Source: AP-15 sp963712825
GTDB taxonomy: Bacteria; Pseudomonadota; Alphaproteobacteria; ATCC43930; CGMCC-115725
Length of the DNA stretch: 64,000 bases
Direction of reading: 5' to 3'
NCBI GenBank assembly: GCA_963712825.1
Contig: CAVQJP010000013.1
Span: 1 to 64,000, forward strand
In this document: piece by piece, positions 1-7,687 of the stretch
How the letters are laid out: each line of letters opens with the position of its first letter
Position numbering within the stretch: the first letter of the stretch is position 1
Program-made: the position numbers and the translations under genes
Notes under the pieces: generated by a model
Database searches by the model: none
The model's input: the letters and a program-made list of their open reading frames with translations, nothing else
What the model was told of the DNA's origin: nothing

Positions 1-174
1 CAGCGTCGCCGGCAACGGCCAGCGCAGCCCCGCTGCGGCGGCGCGCTCCAAGCTCAGCCCGACGGTGCTGCGCGCCAGGCTCAGCGACCGGGCAATCTGC
101 CGGTCGCTCGCCCCGCCGTGCTTCAGGCGCAGGATCTCGCGTACGCGTCGCATCGACACTCTCTCGGCTGGCAT
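1..174 (-). CDS. istA: IS21-family transposase IstA, N-terminal 58 residues (partial, off left edge)
   Basis: IstA is the DDE transposase of IS21 elements and works with the ATPase IstB. Only the N-terminal helix-turn-helix part is present. It begins MPAERVSMRRVREILRLK and continues with SDRQIARSLSLARSTV, the DNA-recognition segment seen in this family, followed by the usual AAAGLRWPLP linker. The ATG at 172-174 is chosen because it gives the family's usual first residues. The reading frame is open to the edge. Whether the transposase is intact cannot be judged from this window. Confidence 0.75.
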   Translation of the reverse strand, partial: MPAERVSMRRVREILRLKHGGASDRQIARSLSLARSTVGLSLERAAAAGLRWPLPATL

Positions 175-264
175 CGGTCCCCCCGCTCGTCGTTCTTGAC
201 GAGCAGAGCGCCGTGCGCCGCCCAGCGGTCGAGCGCTTGCCACCCCTTCCCGGGGGTGGCGACT

Positions 265-342
265 TCAAATCGGAATGGCCGAGATCAAATCGGAATCAGT
301 GGCCGACTTCCCCCGGAATCGCCGGCCGACTTCCCCCGGAAT
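265..342. repeat. Short direct repeats in the IS21 terminal region
   Basis: Two kinds of direct repeat are visible. TCAAATCGGAAT occurs at 265-276 and 285-296, a 20-bp period. GGCCGACTTCCCCCGGAAT occurs at 301-319 and 324-342, a 23-bp period. Multiple short terminal repeats that serve as transposase binding sites are characteristic of IS21 elements, so these are read as IstA binding sites. Confidence 0.65.
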
Positions 343-344
343 AT

Positions 345-542
345 GCACGTTATCTGCGGGAATGGTCCTATCGGTTCAATCGCCGCAACTTGCCAGATGG
401 TTTGGACGGTTACCTGATCCGGCGCGCCGTCGAATGTGCCACCATCACCTACGACCAACTCGCGGCCGGCGCTATGCCAGGAGGCGCCGACCGAACCCGC
501 CGCCTTCCCGCCGTAGTTGCAGAACCTGCCTTAGCTGGATAG
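345..542 (+). pseudogene. IS1595-type transposase, C-terminal remnant
   Basis: The translated remnant reads ARYLREWSYRFNRR followed by DGYLIRRAVECATITYDQL. This matches the C-terminal end of IS1595/ISXO2-type transposases, which have a Y-x-x-E-(F/W)-x-(Y/W)-R-F-N-R-R motif and then a helix with leucines and an arginine. Everything before this point is replaced by the IS21 end, so the gene is cut and cannot be active. It stops at TAG 540-542. The identification rests on this short motif only, but the motif is distinctive. Confidence 0.6.
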
Positions 543-633
543 GGATAAACATTAATTTCCTTAGCAACTTTAACAATTTGTTCACCCCTTTGCTGCTTTC
601 GTTCAGAAAGTTGATACACGAAGAGGTTGGCAA

Positions 634-948
634 ATGGCAAAGATATGGCCCTGCTATGAGGGTAAGGTCATCACCGTCGGCGGGCCGTGGAAAGAAATTT
701 CCTTAATGGAGTGTCAACAAAGGCTCGATCTTCTCCCTAGTGATTATCGGTGCGGCCTTTTGGACGTGCTTCGCTTTGGTAACTCCGACGAAGACATGAC
801 CATTTTGGGTTATAAGCATGTAGTAGTGGAGGTGAGCGAGACCGAGGCGCACGACGACGGCGACGATTGGCGCTCCGGTAGATATCTCCTCCGAATGAAC
901 CCTGATGAGGTTTACAACCAACTCAGGCTCGCCTCTTACATCTGGTAG
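634..948 (+). CDS. Hypothetical acidic protein, 104 aa
   Basis: I do not recognise this protein. It is 104 residues, soluble, without signal peptide or membrane segment, and acidic in the second half (a run ETEAHDDGDD near residues 70-79). It has several Trp and Tyr residues and ends SYIW. GC content is clearly lower than in the surrounding chromosome. It lies between transposase remnants and a decayed nucleotidyltransferase, so acquisition by horizontal transfer is likely. The start ATG has only a weak GAGG-like sequence upstream. It could be cargo of a former mobile element. Confidence 0.45.
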   Translation: MAKIWPCYEGKVITVGGPWKEISLMECQQRLDLLPSDYRCGLLDVLRFGNSDEDMTILGYKHVVVEVSETEAHDDGDDWRSGRYLLRMNPDEVYNQLRLASYIW

Positions 949-1158
949 CACGTAGGGTTCCGCCATAAGCCGATCAAAGTCGCATAAGCCCCATTATTAC
1001 AAAACCTCGAAAGTATTCAAAAGTATTTGGGCGCAGCCTAGGTCCTCGCAAACAAGAGAGACGAATTGGGTGGGTTTCCGAGGGCACCGGGTCGAGCGCC
1101 AATAACCGGCTGCGGCACCAATACTTGCGTGGTGTGGACGCAAGATGCTGAGCAGCGG

Positions 1159-1415
1159 CTATACCAGGAGTGCCGCGATGCGCTCGATGGATTGCTCGGC
1201 AGTGGCGATTGCGGCGGGCTCGCGCGGTCGAGTGGCACGGTTGCACCCGGGCTGCTGCCAGGGTCGGCGAGGTCTTTGAGAAAGAACGCGATGTCGCAAT
1301 CGGAATCGCCGCGGGCGCGCGAGCGAACAGCACCACGCGCTCGATGCGGTCGCCGTAAATACGGTCGAGTGCCGCGGAAGCGGTTCCGGATCGGGTCGTC
1401 GAGCGCGGGCGGCAT
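1159..1415 (-). pseudogene. Nucleotidyltransferase-domain (MNT-like) gene with two frameshifts
   Basis: The start reads MPPALDDPIRNRF. A second frame then reads ALDRIYGDRIERVVLF, and the first frame resumes with SRARGDSDCDIAFFLKDL. Joined, these give the N-terminal part of a small minimal nucleotidyltransferase with the G-S-R-A-R-G-x-(S/A)-D-x-D-(I/L) signature, though the first Gly of GSRARG is lost. The frames fit if two bases are missing near 1375 and one near 1327, so the two changes restore the frame. The C-terminal end ERIAALLV reaches TAG at 1159-1161 in yet another frame. In most bacteria such genes pair with a HEPN protein as a toxin-antitoxin module; no partner is visible here. Confidence 0.5.
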
Positions 1416-1442
1416 CGTGACGGGGGTCTTTTTGCGCCGCCG

Positions 1443-2324
1443 TCAGCGCATGCCGAGGATCGAGCCGGTGACGGCGCGCGGGTCGCGGCGCGGCCAGCGT
1501 CCGCGTTCGACCTGGTGAAAGAACTCGTCGAGGGTGCGGTTGAACAGGTCGGGCTCCTCGAGGTTGACCGCGTGGCCGGTGTTCGGGAACACCACCAGCG
1601 CCGCCGCCGGGATCGTGCGCTTCATCAGGATGCCGGGTTCGAGGCAGGGGTGGTCCTCGTCGCCGGTCATGACCAGGGTCGCCACGTCGAGCCGGCTCAT
1701 CTCTTCGGTCAAATCCCATAACGAGGGCCGCCGGGCCTGGACCCCGCGCATGGTCAGCGCCGAACCCTTGGTCGAATGGCCGGCGAGGTTCGCTGCAAAC
1801 TCGCTCCAGCCGCGCGGGTCCTTGTTCTGGAACTGGACGCGGCTCGGCCCCTGGGCATAGGCCTTGCTGGCCTCGCCCATGCCCTGGCCTTCGATCAGCG
1901 CGATCGTCTTGGCGGTCTCGTCGTGAAATTGCTGGCGCTTGCCGGGCTCGGCGCCATAGCCGCAGCCGGCGACGACCAGCGACAGCGCGCGGTCGGGATA
2001 GGCAAAGCCGAAATGCAGGGTCGCAAAGCCCCCCATCGATATGCCGACGACATGCGCCTTTTCTATCTTCAGCGCGTCGAGCACGGCGCGGATGTCGTCC
2101 CTGGCGCGGGCCTGCGAATAGCGTTCCGGGTCTTCCGGCACGTCCGAGGGCGGATAGCCGCGGGCGTTGTAGGCGACACAGCGATAGCGCCGCCCGAAAT
2201 ACCGCATCTGCCCTTCATAGCCGCGATAGTCGTCGGCGAATTCATGGACAAGGACGACCGGCGTCCCCGACCCGGTCTCTTCGTAGTAGAGCCGGACGCC
2301 GTCGTCTGTCGACAAATGGGGCAT
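1443..2324 (-). CDS. Alpha/beta hydrolase
   Basis: This 293-residue soluble protein has the alpha/beta-hydrolase fold. The nucleophile elbow G-I-S-M-G-G places the catalytic Ser near residue 96. The acid lies in TGDEDHP, and the catalytic His in NTGHAVNLEEP, the layout of 3-oxoadipate enol-lactonase and haloperoxidase-like hydrolases. The expected oxyanion segment is LVHEFADD, where many relatives have HGxx. The substrate cannot be told from sequence. The gene stands alone on the minus strand, divergent from the SMP-30 lactonase gene, so both may be read from the shared 347-bp region. A small-molecule ester or lactone is the likely substrate class. Confidence 0.85.
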   Translation of the reverse strand: MPHLSTDDGVRLYYEETGSGTPVVLVHEFADDYRGYEGQMRYFGRRYRCVAYNARGYPPSDVPEDPERYSQARARDDIRAVLDALKIEKAHVVGISMGGFATLHFGFAYPDRALSLVVAGCGYGAEPGKRQQFHDETAKTIALIEGQGMGEASKAYAQGPSRVQFQNKDPRGWSEFAANLAGHSTKGSALTMRGVQARRPSLWDLTEEMSRLDVATLVMTGDEDHPCLEPGILMKRTIPAAALVVFPNTGHAVNLEEPDLFNRTLDEFFHQVERGRWPRRDPRAVTGSILGMR

Positions 2325-2671
2325 CGCTGTTCCTTGGGGCTATGGGCGGGGGCCGATCCTAAGGGGGTGGGGGCGGCGCCGGCAAGCGCCCTGCGCCCGT
2401 CGCCCGCCCGCGGTTGGCACGATCTTTGAAATGACAGCGTCAGGTCCGGGCCTTGGCGATCCGTCTAAAGGCCGATCCGGGCCGGGATCGCCGGATCATG
2501 TCCGGACCTCATTCCCGGACCAGCTTCCCCCTGTGCCCCGTCCTGTGCCCCGGCGACGCGCATCTGCCCATGCGCCGCGCAGCCATGCGATGCCATGCCC
2601 GCCATTGGACAGGCCGGCGTCGGGGGGAGTAGCCTCGCGCTCAGCCAGTCGACGAAAATGGGAGGACGAGG
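2325..2671. other. Intergenic region between divergent hydrolase and lactonase genes
   Basis: This 347-bp GC-rich stretch has no supportable gene. It must hold the promoters of both divergent neighbours. A clear Shine-Dalgarno, GGGAGGACGAGG, precedes the lactonase ATG at 2672. I see no convincing operator. Confidence 0.4.
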
Positions 2672-3541
2672 ATGGCGGGGCTCGACACGGTGCTCGAAAC
2701 CACGACCGCCGAACGGCCGGCAACCGGGTTTGTCTTTACCGAGGGGCCGCTGTGGCACCCCGACGGCTATTATTATTTCGCCGATGTGCGCGCGAGCATG
2801 TTTTACCGGCTGCGGCTCGGGCAGACGCCGGAAACCGTGCGCACCAATACCGGCGAAGGCAACGGCACGACTTTTGACCTGCAGGGCCGGCTGGTGATTT
2901 GCGAGGGCGGCAACCGCCGCGTCACCCGCTGGTCGGACGACCGGACGAGCGAAGTCGTGATCGACCGCTACGAAGGCAAGCGGATCAATCGGCCAAACGA
3001 TGTGTGCTGCAAGTCTGACGGCAGCATCTGGTTTACCGATCCCGGTCTGCGGGTCCCGCTCGCCGACAAGGAATTGCCGCATTCCGGGGTCTACGCCGTC
3101 GCCCCGGATGGCACGAGCCGCCTCGTTGCCGAATTCGAATACCCGAACGGGCTCGCCTTTTCCCCTGACGAGCGCGTGCTCTATGTCGCCAATACGAGGC
3201 ACGCCCAGTACATCCACGCAATCGAGCTCGACCATGCCGGCAACATGGTCCGGCGGCGCATCTTCGCCGACATGTCGTCGGAGGAGACCGATGGCGTGCC
3301 CGACGGCATGAAGGTCGACCAGCACGGTCATGTCTACTGCACCGGGCCAGGCGGGACCTGGGTGTTCGCGCCCGACGGCGCCAGGCTCGGCGTGATCCGC
3401 ACCCCCGAGATCCCGGCCAATCTCGCCTTTGGCGGACCCGACCTGAGGACGATCTTTTTTACCGCCCGCACCTCGGTCTACACTTTGCGGGCCAAAATCC
3501 CGGGTCAGCCGCATCCGTGGTACGTCGCGCGCGGGACATGA
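2672..3541 (+). CDS. SMP-30/gluconolactonase-like (LRE family) protein
   Basis: This is a 289-residue cytosolic six-bladed beta-propeller of the SMP-30/gluconolaconase/LRE family, which hydrolyses sugar or other lactones with one bound divalent metal. The metal-ligand Glu is in the N-terminal TEGPLWHPDG motif. The other ligands fall in RPNDV (Asn), YPNGLAFSPDE (Asn) and DGVPDGMKVDQHGHVY (Asp). All four ligand regions are present, so an active enzyme is expected. The start is supported by GGAGGACGAGG just upstream. It is divergent from an alpha/beta hydrolase and 167 bp before an LLM oxidoreductase. Whether they form one pathway is unknown. Confidence 0.85.
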   Translation: MAGLDTVLETTTAERPATGFVFTEGPLWHPDGYYYFADVRASMFYRLRLGQTPETVRTNTGEGNGTTFDLQGRLVICEGGNRRVTRWSDDRTSEVVIDRYEGKRINRPNDVCCKSDGSIWFTDPGLRVPLADKELPHSGVYAVAPDGTSRLVAEFEYPNGLAFSPDERVLYVANTRHAQYIHAIELDHAGNMVRRRIFADMSSEETDGVPDGMKVDQHGHVYCTGPGGTWVFAPDGARLGVIRTPEIPANLAFGGPDLRTIFFTARTSVYTLRAKIPGQPHPWYVARGT

Positions 3542-3577
3542 ATCAGACGAGGCGGCGCGGCTGTGTTCACCATTTTA

Positions 3578-3679
3578 TTCGTCATTCCCACGAAAGCGTC
3601 GCGAAAGCAGGAATCCAGTGGCGGCAAAAAAAGGCGTGCACCATAGCTCTGGACCCCCGCTTTTCGCGGGGGTGACGAA
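3578..3679. repeat. Dispersed palindromic intergenic repeat, copy 1
   Basis: The element begins TTCGTCATTCCC and ends GGGGGTGACGAA, so its ends are inverted repeats. Inside are two smaller palindromes, one degenerate near 3589-3612 and one strong near 3655-3672 (CCCCCGCTTTTCGCGGGGG). A second copy with the same architecture lies at 7573-7649. Such REP-like elements are common between genes in GC-rich alphaproteobacteria. Confidence 0.75.
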
Positions 3680-3708
3680 AGAGGCGAAGGGAACCGAGGA
3701 GAACCATC

Positions 3709-4851
3709 ATGAAAATCGGCATCGCGCTTAACATGCTGTCCGAACCGGGCCGCACCGATGTCGCGGTCGTGTCCGACCATCTGGCGATGGGAGATCTGGC
3801 CGAGCCGCTCGGCTTCAACTCGCTGTTTGCGCTCGAGCACCATTTCACCGGCTATGCGATGTCGCCGGCGCCATTGCAATTGTTGGCCTATTTCGCCGGC
3901 CGCACCAAGCGGATCACGTTTGGGACCTCGGTCATCGTGCTGCCGTGGCACGACCCGATCCGCGTCGCCGAGGAGATCGCCCTCCTCGACATCCTGTGCG
4001 GCGGGCGCTGCCTGTTCGGCTTTGGCCGGGGGGCGGCGAGCGTCGAGTATGCGGGCTTCCGCATTCCGATGGGCGAGGCGCGGCCGCGCTTTGCCGAAGC
4101 CGCGCAATTGATCCGCAAGGCATTGCGCGAACCTGAATTCGAGTGGCAGGGCGCGTTCTACCAAATCCCGCGGACCGCGATCCGGCCGCGCCCGATCTCG
4201 CACCCCGAGGAGCGCTTCTACGCCTCCTCGGTAAGCCCCGAATCGGCCGAGATCATGGCCAAGCTCGGCTTTGGCATCCTCGTCGTGATGCAGAACGAAT
4301 GGCCGAAGGCAGCCGAGAACATCGTCGCCTACCGCGACCTCGCGCTCTCGGTCGGCCACAACCCGCCGCCGCCGATCATCCTGACCAACGTCTCCTGCGC
4401 TGAAAGCCGCGACGAGGCGCATGACCGGGCAATGCAATGGCTCGGCAAGAAATGGGAGTTGATCGACAATCACTACCATTTCTCCGACGGCCATCTGGCC
4501 ACGGTCAAAGGCTACGAAACCTACGGCAAGATGGCCAAGACCTACGCCCGGCTGCAAAGCGACGAAGAACGGCTCCGCGCGACCGAGTTCTACGTCAAAA
4601 TCCAGATCGTCGGCACCCCCAAGGACTGCGTCGAGCAGATCGGCGAGTTGCAGCGCGTGACCGGCACCGACCATCTCGTGACCGAATTCTCGTATGGCGG
4701 CATCCCGCATCACGAGGCCGAAAAGAACATGCGCCTCTTCGCCAGCCGGGTTGTGCCGGTGCTGCAACAGGATGCCGCGTTCGCGACCCCCGCTGCCCCA
4801 GCCTCGCCGCCGAAGCCAGCGGTCGCATCGGATCTGTTCGCGCCGGCTTAG
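3709..4851 (+). CDS. LLM-class flavin-dependent oxidoreductase
   Basis: This is a 380-residue bacterial-luciferase-like TIM-barrel monooxygenase. It begins MKIGIALNML and has the family's LFALEHHFTGY segment, corresponding to the luciferase E-H-H motif near residue 45. It also has the conserved RTKRITFGTSVIVLPWHDP strand and the GFGRGAAS phosphate-binding loop. The C-terminal part has IVGTPKDCVEQIGEL, the usual closing helix of this class. Such enzymes use reduced FMN (or F420) and often oxidise or cleave small organic molecules. The substrate is unknown. The last about 30 residues are Ala/Pro-rich and look like an added tail. It is one of five LLM paralogues in this window. Confidence 0.85.
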   Translation: MKIGIALNMLSEPGRTDVAVVSDHLAMGDLAEPLGFNSLFALEHHFTGYAMSPAPLQLLAYFAGRTKRITFGTSVIVLPWHDPIRVAEEIALLDILCGGRCLFGFGRGAASVEYAGFRIPMGEARPRFAEAAQLIRKALREPEFEWQGAFYQIPRTAIRPRPISHPEERFYASSVSPESAEIMAKLGFGILVVMQNEWPKAAENIVAYRDLALSVGHNPPPPIILTNVSCAESRDEAHDRAMQWLGKKWELIDNHYHFSDGHLATVKGYETYGKMAKTYARLQSDEERLRATEFYVKIQIVGTPKDCVEQIGELQRVTGTDHLVTEFSYGGIPHHEAEKNMRLFASRVVPVLQQDAAFATPAAPASPPKPAVASDLFAPA

Positions 4852-4955
4852 GCCCAGGCTGTTCGCCGCCGCAGCGCAACCCGAAAAACCCGCCCTTCTG
4901 AACAGCGGCCCGCGACGAGCGTTTACCTCCGGGGCAAGGGCGCGGAGGGAGCGAC

Positions 4956-5327
4956 ATGCGGGCAACGATCATCATCCGGCTGACGGCGGCGCTGTGCCTC
5001 TGCGGCGGCATTGCCGTTGCGGGTGCGCCGGTGCTGGGCGCGACGTCCGCTGCCGGACCCGGCCAACGCCTTGCCCAGAATGGACCGACGCCGCCGACGG
5101 TCCCGAACGGCACCGGCAACACCGTCCCGCAGCAGCAACCACCGTCGGGGTCGAACCCGGCGTATGGCTCGCTCAGCCATCGGCTCAGCCGCTCGGGCGG
5201 GGTCATTCACCCGCCGCCGACCCCTGACCGCGGCGTCGTGGCACCGCCAAACCAGGGAACGAGCCGCACTCCGGTCATCCCGCCGCCCGGCACCCCCGGC
5301 GGAAACCCGCTGGTCCAGCCGAAGTAG
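4956..5327 (+). CDS. Small secreted Pro-rich protein
   Basis: This 123-residue protein starts with a Sec-type signal peptide: RATIIIRLTAALCLCGGI, then a small-residue cleavage region near AGAPVLGA. The mature part is rich in Pro, Gly, Asn and Gln (PTPPTVPNGTGNTVPQQQPP and later PPPGTPGG), with no Cys and no recognisable domain, so it is probably disordered in the periplasm or at the cell surface. GGAGCG precedes the ATG. It lies between an LLM oxidoreductase and a convergent multicopper oxidase. I do not recognise the family. A link to copper handling is possible but unsupported. Confidence 0.6.
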   Translation: MRATIIIRLTAALCLCGGIAVAGAPVLGATSAAGPGQRLAQNGPTPPTVPNGTGNTVPQQQPPSGSNPAYGSLSHRLSRSGGVIHPPPTPDRGVVAPPNQGTSRTPVIPPPGTPGGNPLVQPK

Positions 5328-5375
5328 GCCGACAGCATCCGGCCGAAGCCGGAGCCGCGCCGCGCCGCGCCGCGC

Positions 5376-6857
5376 TCAGACGTAGCGGAACGTCTGAAAC
5401 ATGCCCGCTTCCATGTGGTAGAGCATGTGGCAGTGAAAGGCCCACCAGCCGGGGTTGTCGGCGTCGAACTCGACCACCACGCGCTGCGCCGGCGGCACCC
5501 GCACCGTGTCGCGCACCGCGCCGGAAAAGCGCATGCCGCCGATCTCGACCACCTGAAAGCGGTGCCCGTGCAGATGCATCGGGTGCGGCATCCCGGTCGA
5601 GTTGGTCATGACCAGCGCCACCCGTTCGCCCTTGGCGATCGGCAAGGGCGGCACCTGCGGGTTCCACGCGACGCCGTTGATCGACCAGACGTATTTCGAC
5701 ATCTCGCCGGTCAGGTCGATGTTGTGGACGCGGTCGGGTTTGCGCGGCGTGAGCGGCGCGGCGGCGCGAAGCCGGCTCTCCAATTCCATCGTGATCGCCG
5801 GCGCCGCGACCGGCGCCTGCACCGGGATGCGGGCGATCGCCGCGTTGCCCGCCGCGAGCACGATCCCGGTGCGCTCGCGCTCGCCCTCTACGGTCGCGAG
5901 CAGCGGATAAGCCGCAGACCCGCGCGGGATCGTCAGCACGATATCCAGCCGCTGCGCGACATTGATCGGAAACCGTCGCCCCGTTATCGGCTGGACCAGG
6001 GTTCCGTCGACCGCGATCAGACGGCCGGCGAGCGCCCCGAGGTCAAAATGGAAGCTGGTCATCGAGGCCGCGTTGATGACCCGCAGCAGCACCTCGGCGC
6101 CAGGCTCGACCTTGAGCACTTCTGGATCGCCCAGGGTCCGGTCGTTGGCGAGAAAAGCGTCATAGGTCACGTCGTTGAGGTCCGGCGGGGCGACGGCGCC
6201 GCTTTGCCCGGCCATGTCGGCCATCGCCGATTTCGCGCCGGCCGCCATCCCCGACATGTCGGCCGCGACCGCGCTCGCCTGGGCCATGCCGGGCATGCTG
6301 CCGCCTTTTTTCAGGTTCGCGAAAATCTCGGCCGGCGGGGTAAAGCTGAAATCGTTCAGCGTCAGCAAGATTTCCTGCTGCCCCGGCTTGTCGCGCTGGT
6401 CGCGGATGATCAGCGGCGCATCGAGCAGCAGCTGCTCCTGCAAGCCCTGATGCGAGTGCATCCAGAATGTGCCGCCATAGGCCAGCGGAAAATCGTAGTC
6501 GGCGCTGCCCCCGGCCGGGATCGGCGGACCCGAAATGCCCGGCACGCCGTCCTGCCGCCACGGCGGGGCGAGGCCGTGCCAGTGCACCAGGCTCGGCTTG
6601 CCGATCTGGTTTTCGACACGCACCCGATACCGGTCGCCGACCTTCGTCGTGATGCCCTCGGCGCCGTTGGGCTGGCGGATGCTGTAGACCAAAGCGGCCT
6701 TGCCGTTGACCTCGAGCGTTCGCTTAACCAGCCGCAGCACCGTCGGCGGCGGCGCCTGGGATCCCGGTTGCGGCTCGCCCGCTGCCAACACCGCTTCCGG
6801 TCCGACCGCCGCCGCAGCGAGAGCGGACAACAATACGGCGCGGCGTGTCGGCATCAT
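5376..6857 (-). CDS. Multicopper oxidase with Met-rich insert
   Basis: This 493-residue periplasmic multicopper oxidase has an N-terminal twin-arginine type signal (PTRRAVLLSALAAAA). All copper-ligand motifs are present. HWHG (His 92 and 94) and HSHQ supply trinuclear-centre ligands in domain 1. HPMHLHGH and HCHMLYHMEAGM in domain 3 supply the rest, and include the type-1 Cys and the axial Met. Between domains 1 and 2 is a Met/Ala/Ser-rich insert around residues 180-220 (SMPGMAQASAVAADMSGM), like Cu(I)-binding Met loops of CueO/CopA-type cuprous oxidases. Copper detoxification is the best guess; a laccase or manganese oxidase role cannot be excluded. No copper transporter or sensor gene is adjacent. 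Confidence 0.88.
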   Translation of the reverse strand: MMPTRRAVLLSALAAAAVGPEAVLAAGEPQPGSQAPPPTVLRLVKRTLEVNGKAALVYSIRQPNGAEGITTKVGDRYRVRVENQIGKPSLVHWHGLAPPWRQDGVPGISGPPIPAGGSADYDFPLAYGGTFWMHSHQGLQEQLLLDAPLIIRDQRDKPGQQEILLTLNDFSFTPPAEIFANLKKGGSMPGMAQASAVAADMSGMAAGAKSAMADMAGQSGAVAPPDLNDVTYDAFLANDRTLGDPEVLKVEPGAEVLLRVINAASMTSFHFDLGALAGRLIAVDGTLVQPITGRRFPINVAQRLDIVLTIPRGSAAYPLLATVEGERERTGIVLAAGNAAIARIPVQAPVAAPAITMELESRLRAAAPLTPRKPDRVHNIDLTGEMSKYVWSINGVAWNPQVPPLPIAKGERVALVMTNSTGMPHPMHLHGHRFQVVEIGGMRFSGAVRDTVRVPPAQRVVVEFDADNPGWWAFHCHMLYHMEAGMFQTFRYV

Positions 6858-7017
6858 GCTTTCCCCCTGTAAAACCGCTGCATTATATCGTCCGGCGGTA
6901 ATCGGGACAGCGCCGCCGATCCCGGCGGGCGTGAGACACTACCCGGGCGCCGAGCGGGTCGCTTTGTCGCGAGCGGCGAATTATGCTGATCAAGTTTCAT
7001 TGTGGAGGAGACGGTCG

Positions 7018-7536
7018 ATGAGCGAGGCGGCGGCGGTGGCGTTGAGCCCGGAAACGGTGCTCGCCGAGATGAAAAAGCATGGCGTGACCCATGTCGTGTA
7101 CCTGCCCGACAGCGAGACCAACTGGCTCTACCTGCTGATGAAGGCCGACCCGTCCTTGCGCCTCGTCGGGATCGGACGCGAGGGCAATGCCGCCTCGATT
7201 GCCGCCGGGTTGTGGCTCGGCGGGGCAAAGCCGCTGATCCTGATCCAGAACACCGGCATGCTCGAAGCGGGCGATTCGATCCGCGGCTGGCTGATGAGCC
7301 TCAACGTGCCGGTCGTGCTGATGGTCGGCTATCGCGGCTGGACCCGGCACGGCGTCACCACCGACACCGCGGCGACCTATACCGAGCGCTTTCTGATGGC
7401 GTTCGGCATCAACTACTACCTGATCGAAAGCGACGCGGATTCGGCGCGGATCGACGTGGCGTTCAAAGAGGCGGAACGCACCCAGCAGCCGGTCGTGATC
7501 CTGGTCGGCGACGAATACCACGGCTTCAACCGCTGA
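7018..7536 (+). CDS. Thiamine-diphosphate decarboxylase, alpha (N-terminal) subunit
   Basis: This 172-residue protein corresponds to the N-terminal (Pyr) domain of ThDP-dependent decarboxylases, as a separate chain. It has GREGNAASIAAGLWLGG, which includes the catalytic Glu that activates the cofactor, and LILIQNTGMLEAGDS. Both match sulfopyruvate decarboxylase ComD and phosphonopyruvate decarboxylase. Start 7018 is chosen over upstream in-frame codons because GGAGGA lies at 7003-7009. The partner beta subunit starts at 7688, separated by a palindromic repeat. The two together should form a heteromeric 2-oxoacid decarboxylase. ComDE-like activity is possible, but the true substrate is unknown. 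Confidence 0.8.
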   Translation: MSEAAAVALSPETVLAEMKKHGVTHVVYLPDSETNWLYLLMKADPSLRLVGIGREGNAASIAAGLWLGGAKPLILIQNTGMLEAGDSIRGWLMSLNVPVVLMVGYRGWTRHGVTTDTAATYTERFLMAFGINYYLIESDADSARIDVAFKEAERTQQPVVILVGDEYHGFNR

Positions 7537-7572
7537 CGCTGGGTTCAGGCAACTGGTCCTGAAATCCGGTCC

Positions 7573-7649
7573 GTCATTCCCGCGAAAGCGGGAACCCAGG
7601 GCCCAGCGCCTCGGCGGTTGCTCTGGGTCCCCGCTTCCGCGGGGACGAC
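7573..7649. repeat. Dispersed palindromic intergenic repeat, copy 2, inside the decarboxylase operon
   Basis: It begins GTCATTCCCGCGAAAGCGGG, itself a perfect hairpin CCCGC-GAAA-GCGGG. It ends with a second hairpin, CCCCGCTTCCGCGGGG, followed by ACGAC. Outer ends and architecture match the copy at 3578-3679. It lies between the genes for two subunits of one enzyme, where it could affect mRNA stability or subunit ratio. Confidence 0.8.
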
Positions 7650-7687
7650 AATCGTAAAAGATTCTTCCCAAAGAAAGCAACCGAGCG

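Larger units (their letters stand above)
1..347 (-). mobile_element. IS21-family insertion sequence, one end (continues off the left edge)
   Basis: The element carries the start of an IstA-type transposase gene reading leftward off the window. Ahead of that gene lies an array of short repeats typical of IS21-family ends. Read on the minus strand the presumed outer end begins TGCATATTCCGGGGGAAGTC, with the terminal TG near 347. The other end and istB are outside the window. The exact end is inferred from where similarity to the interrupted transposase resumes. Confidence 0.7.
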
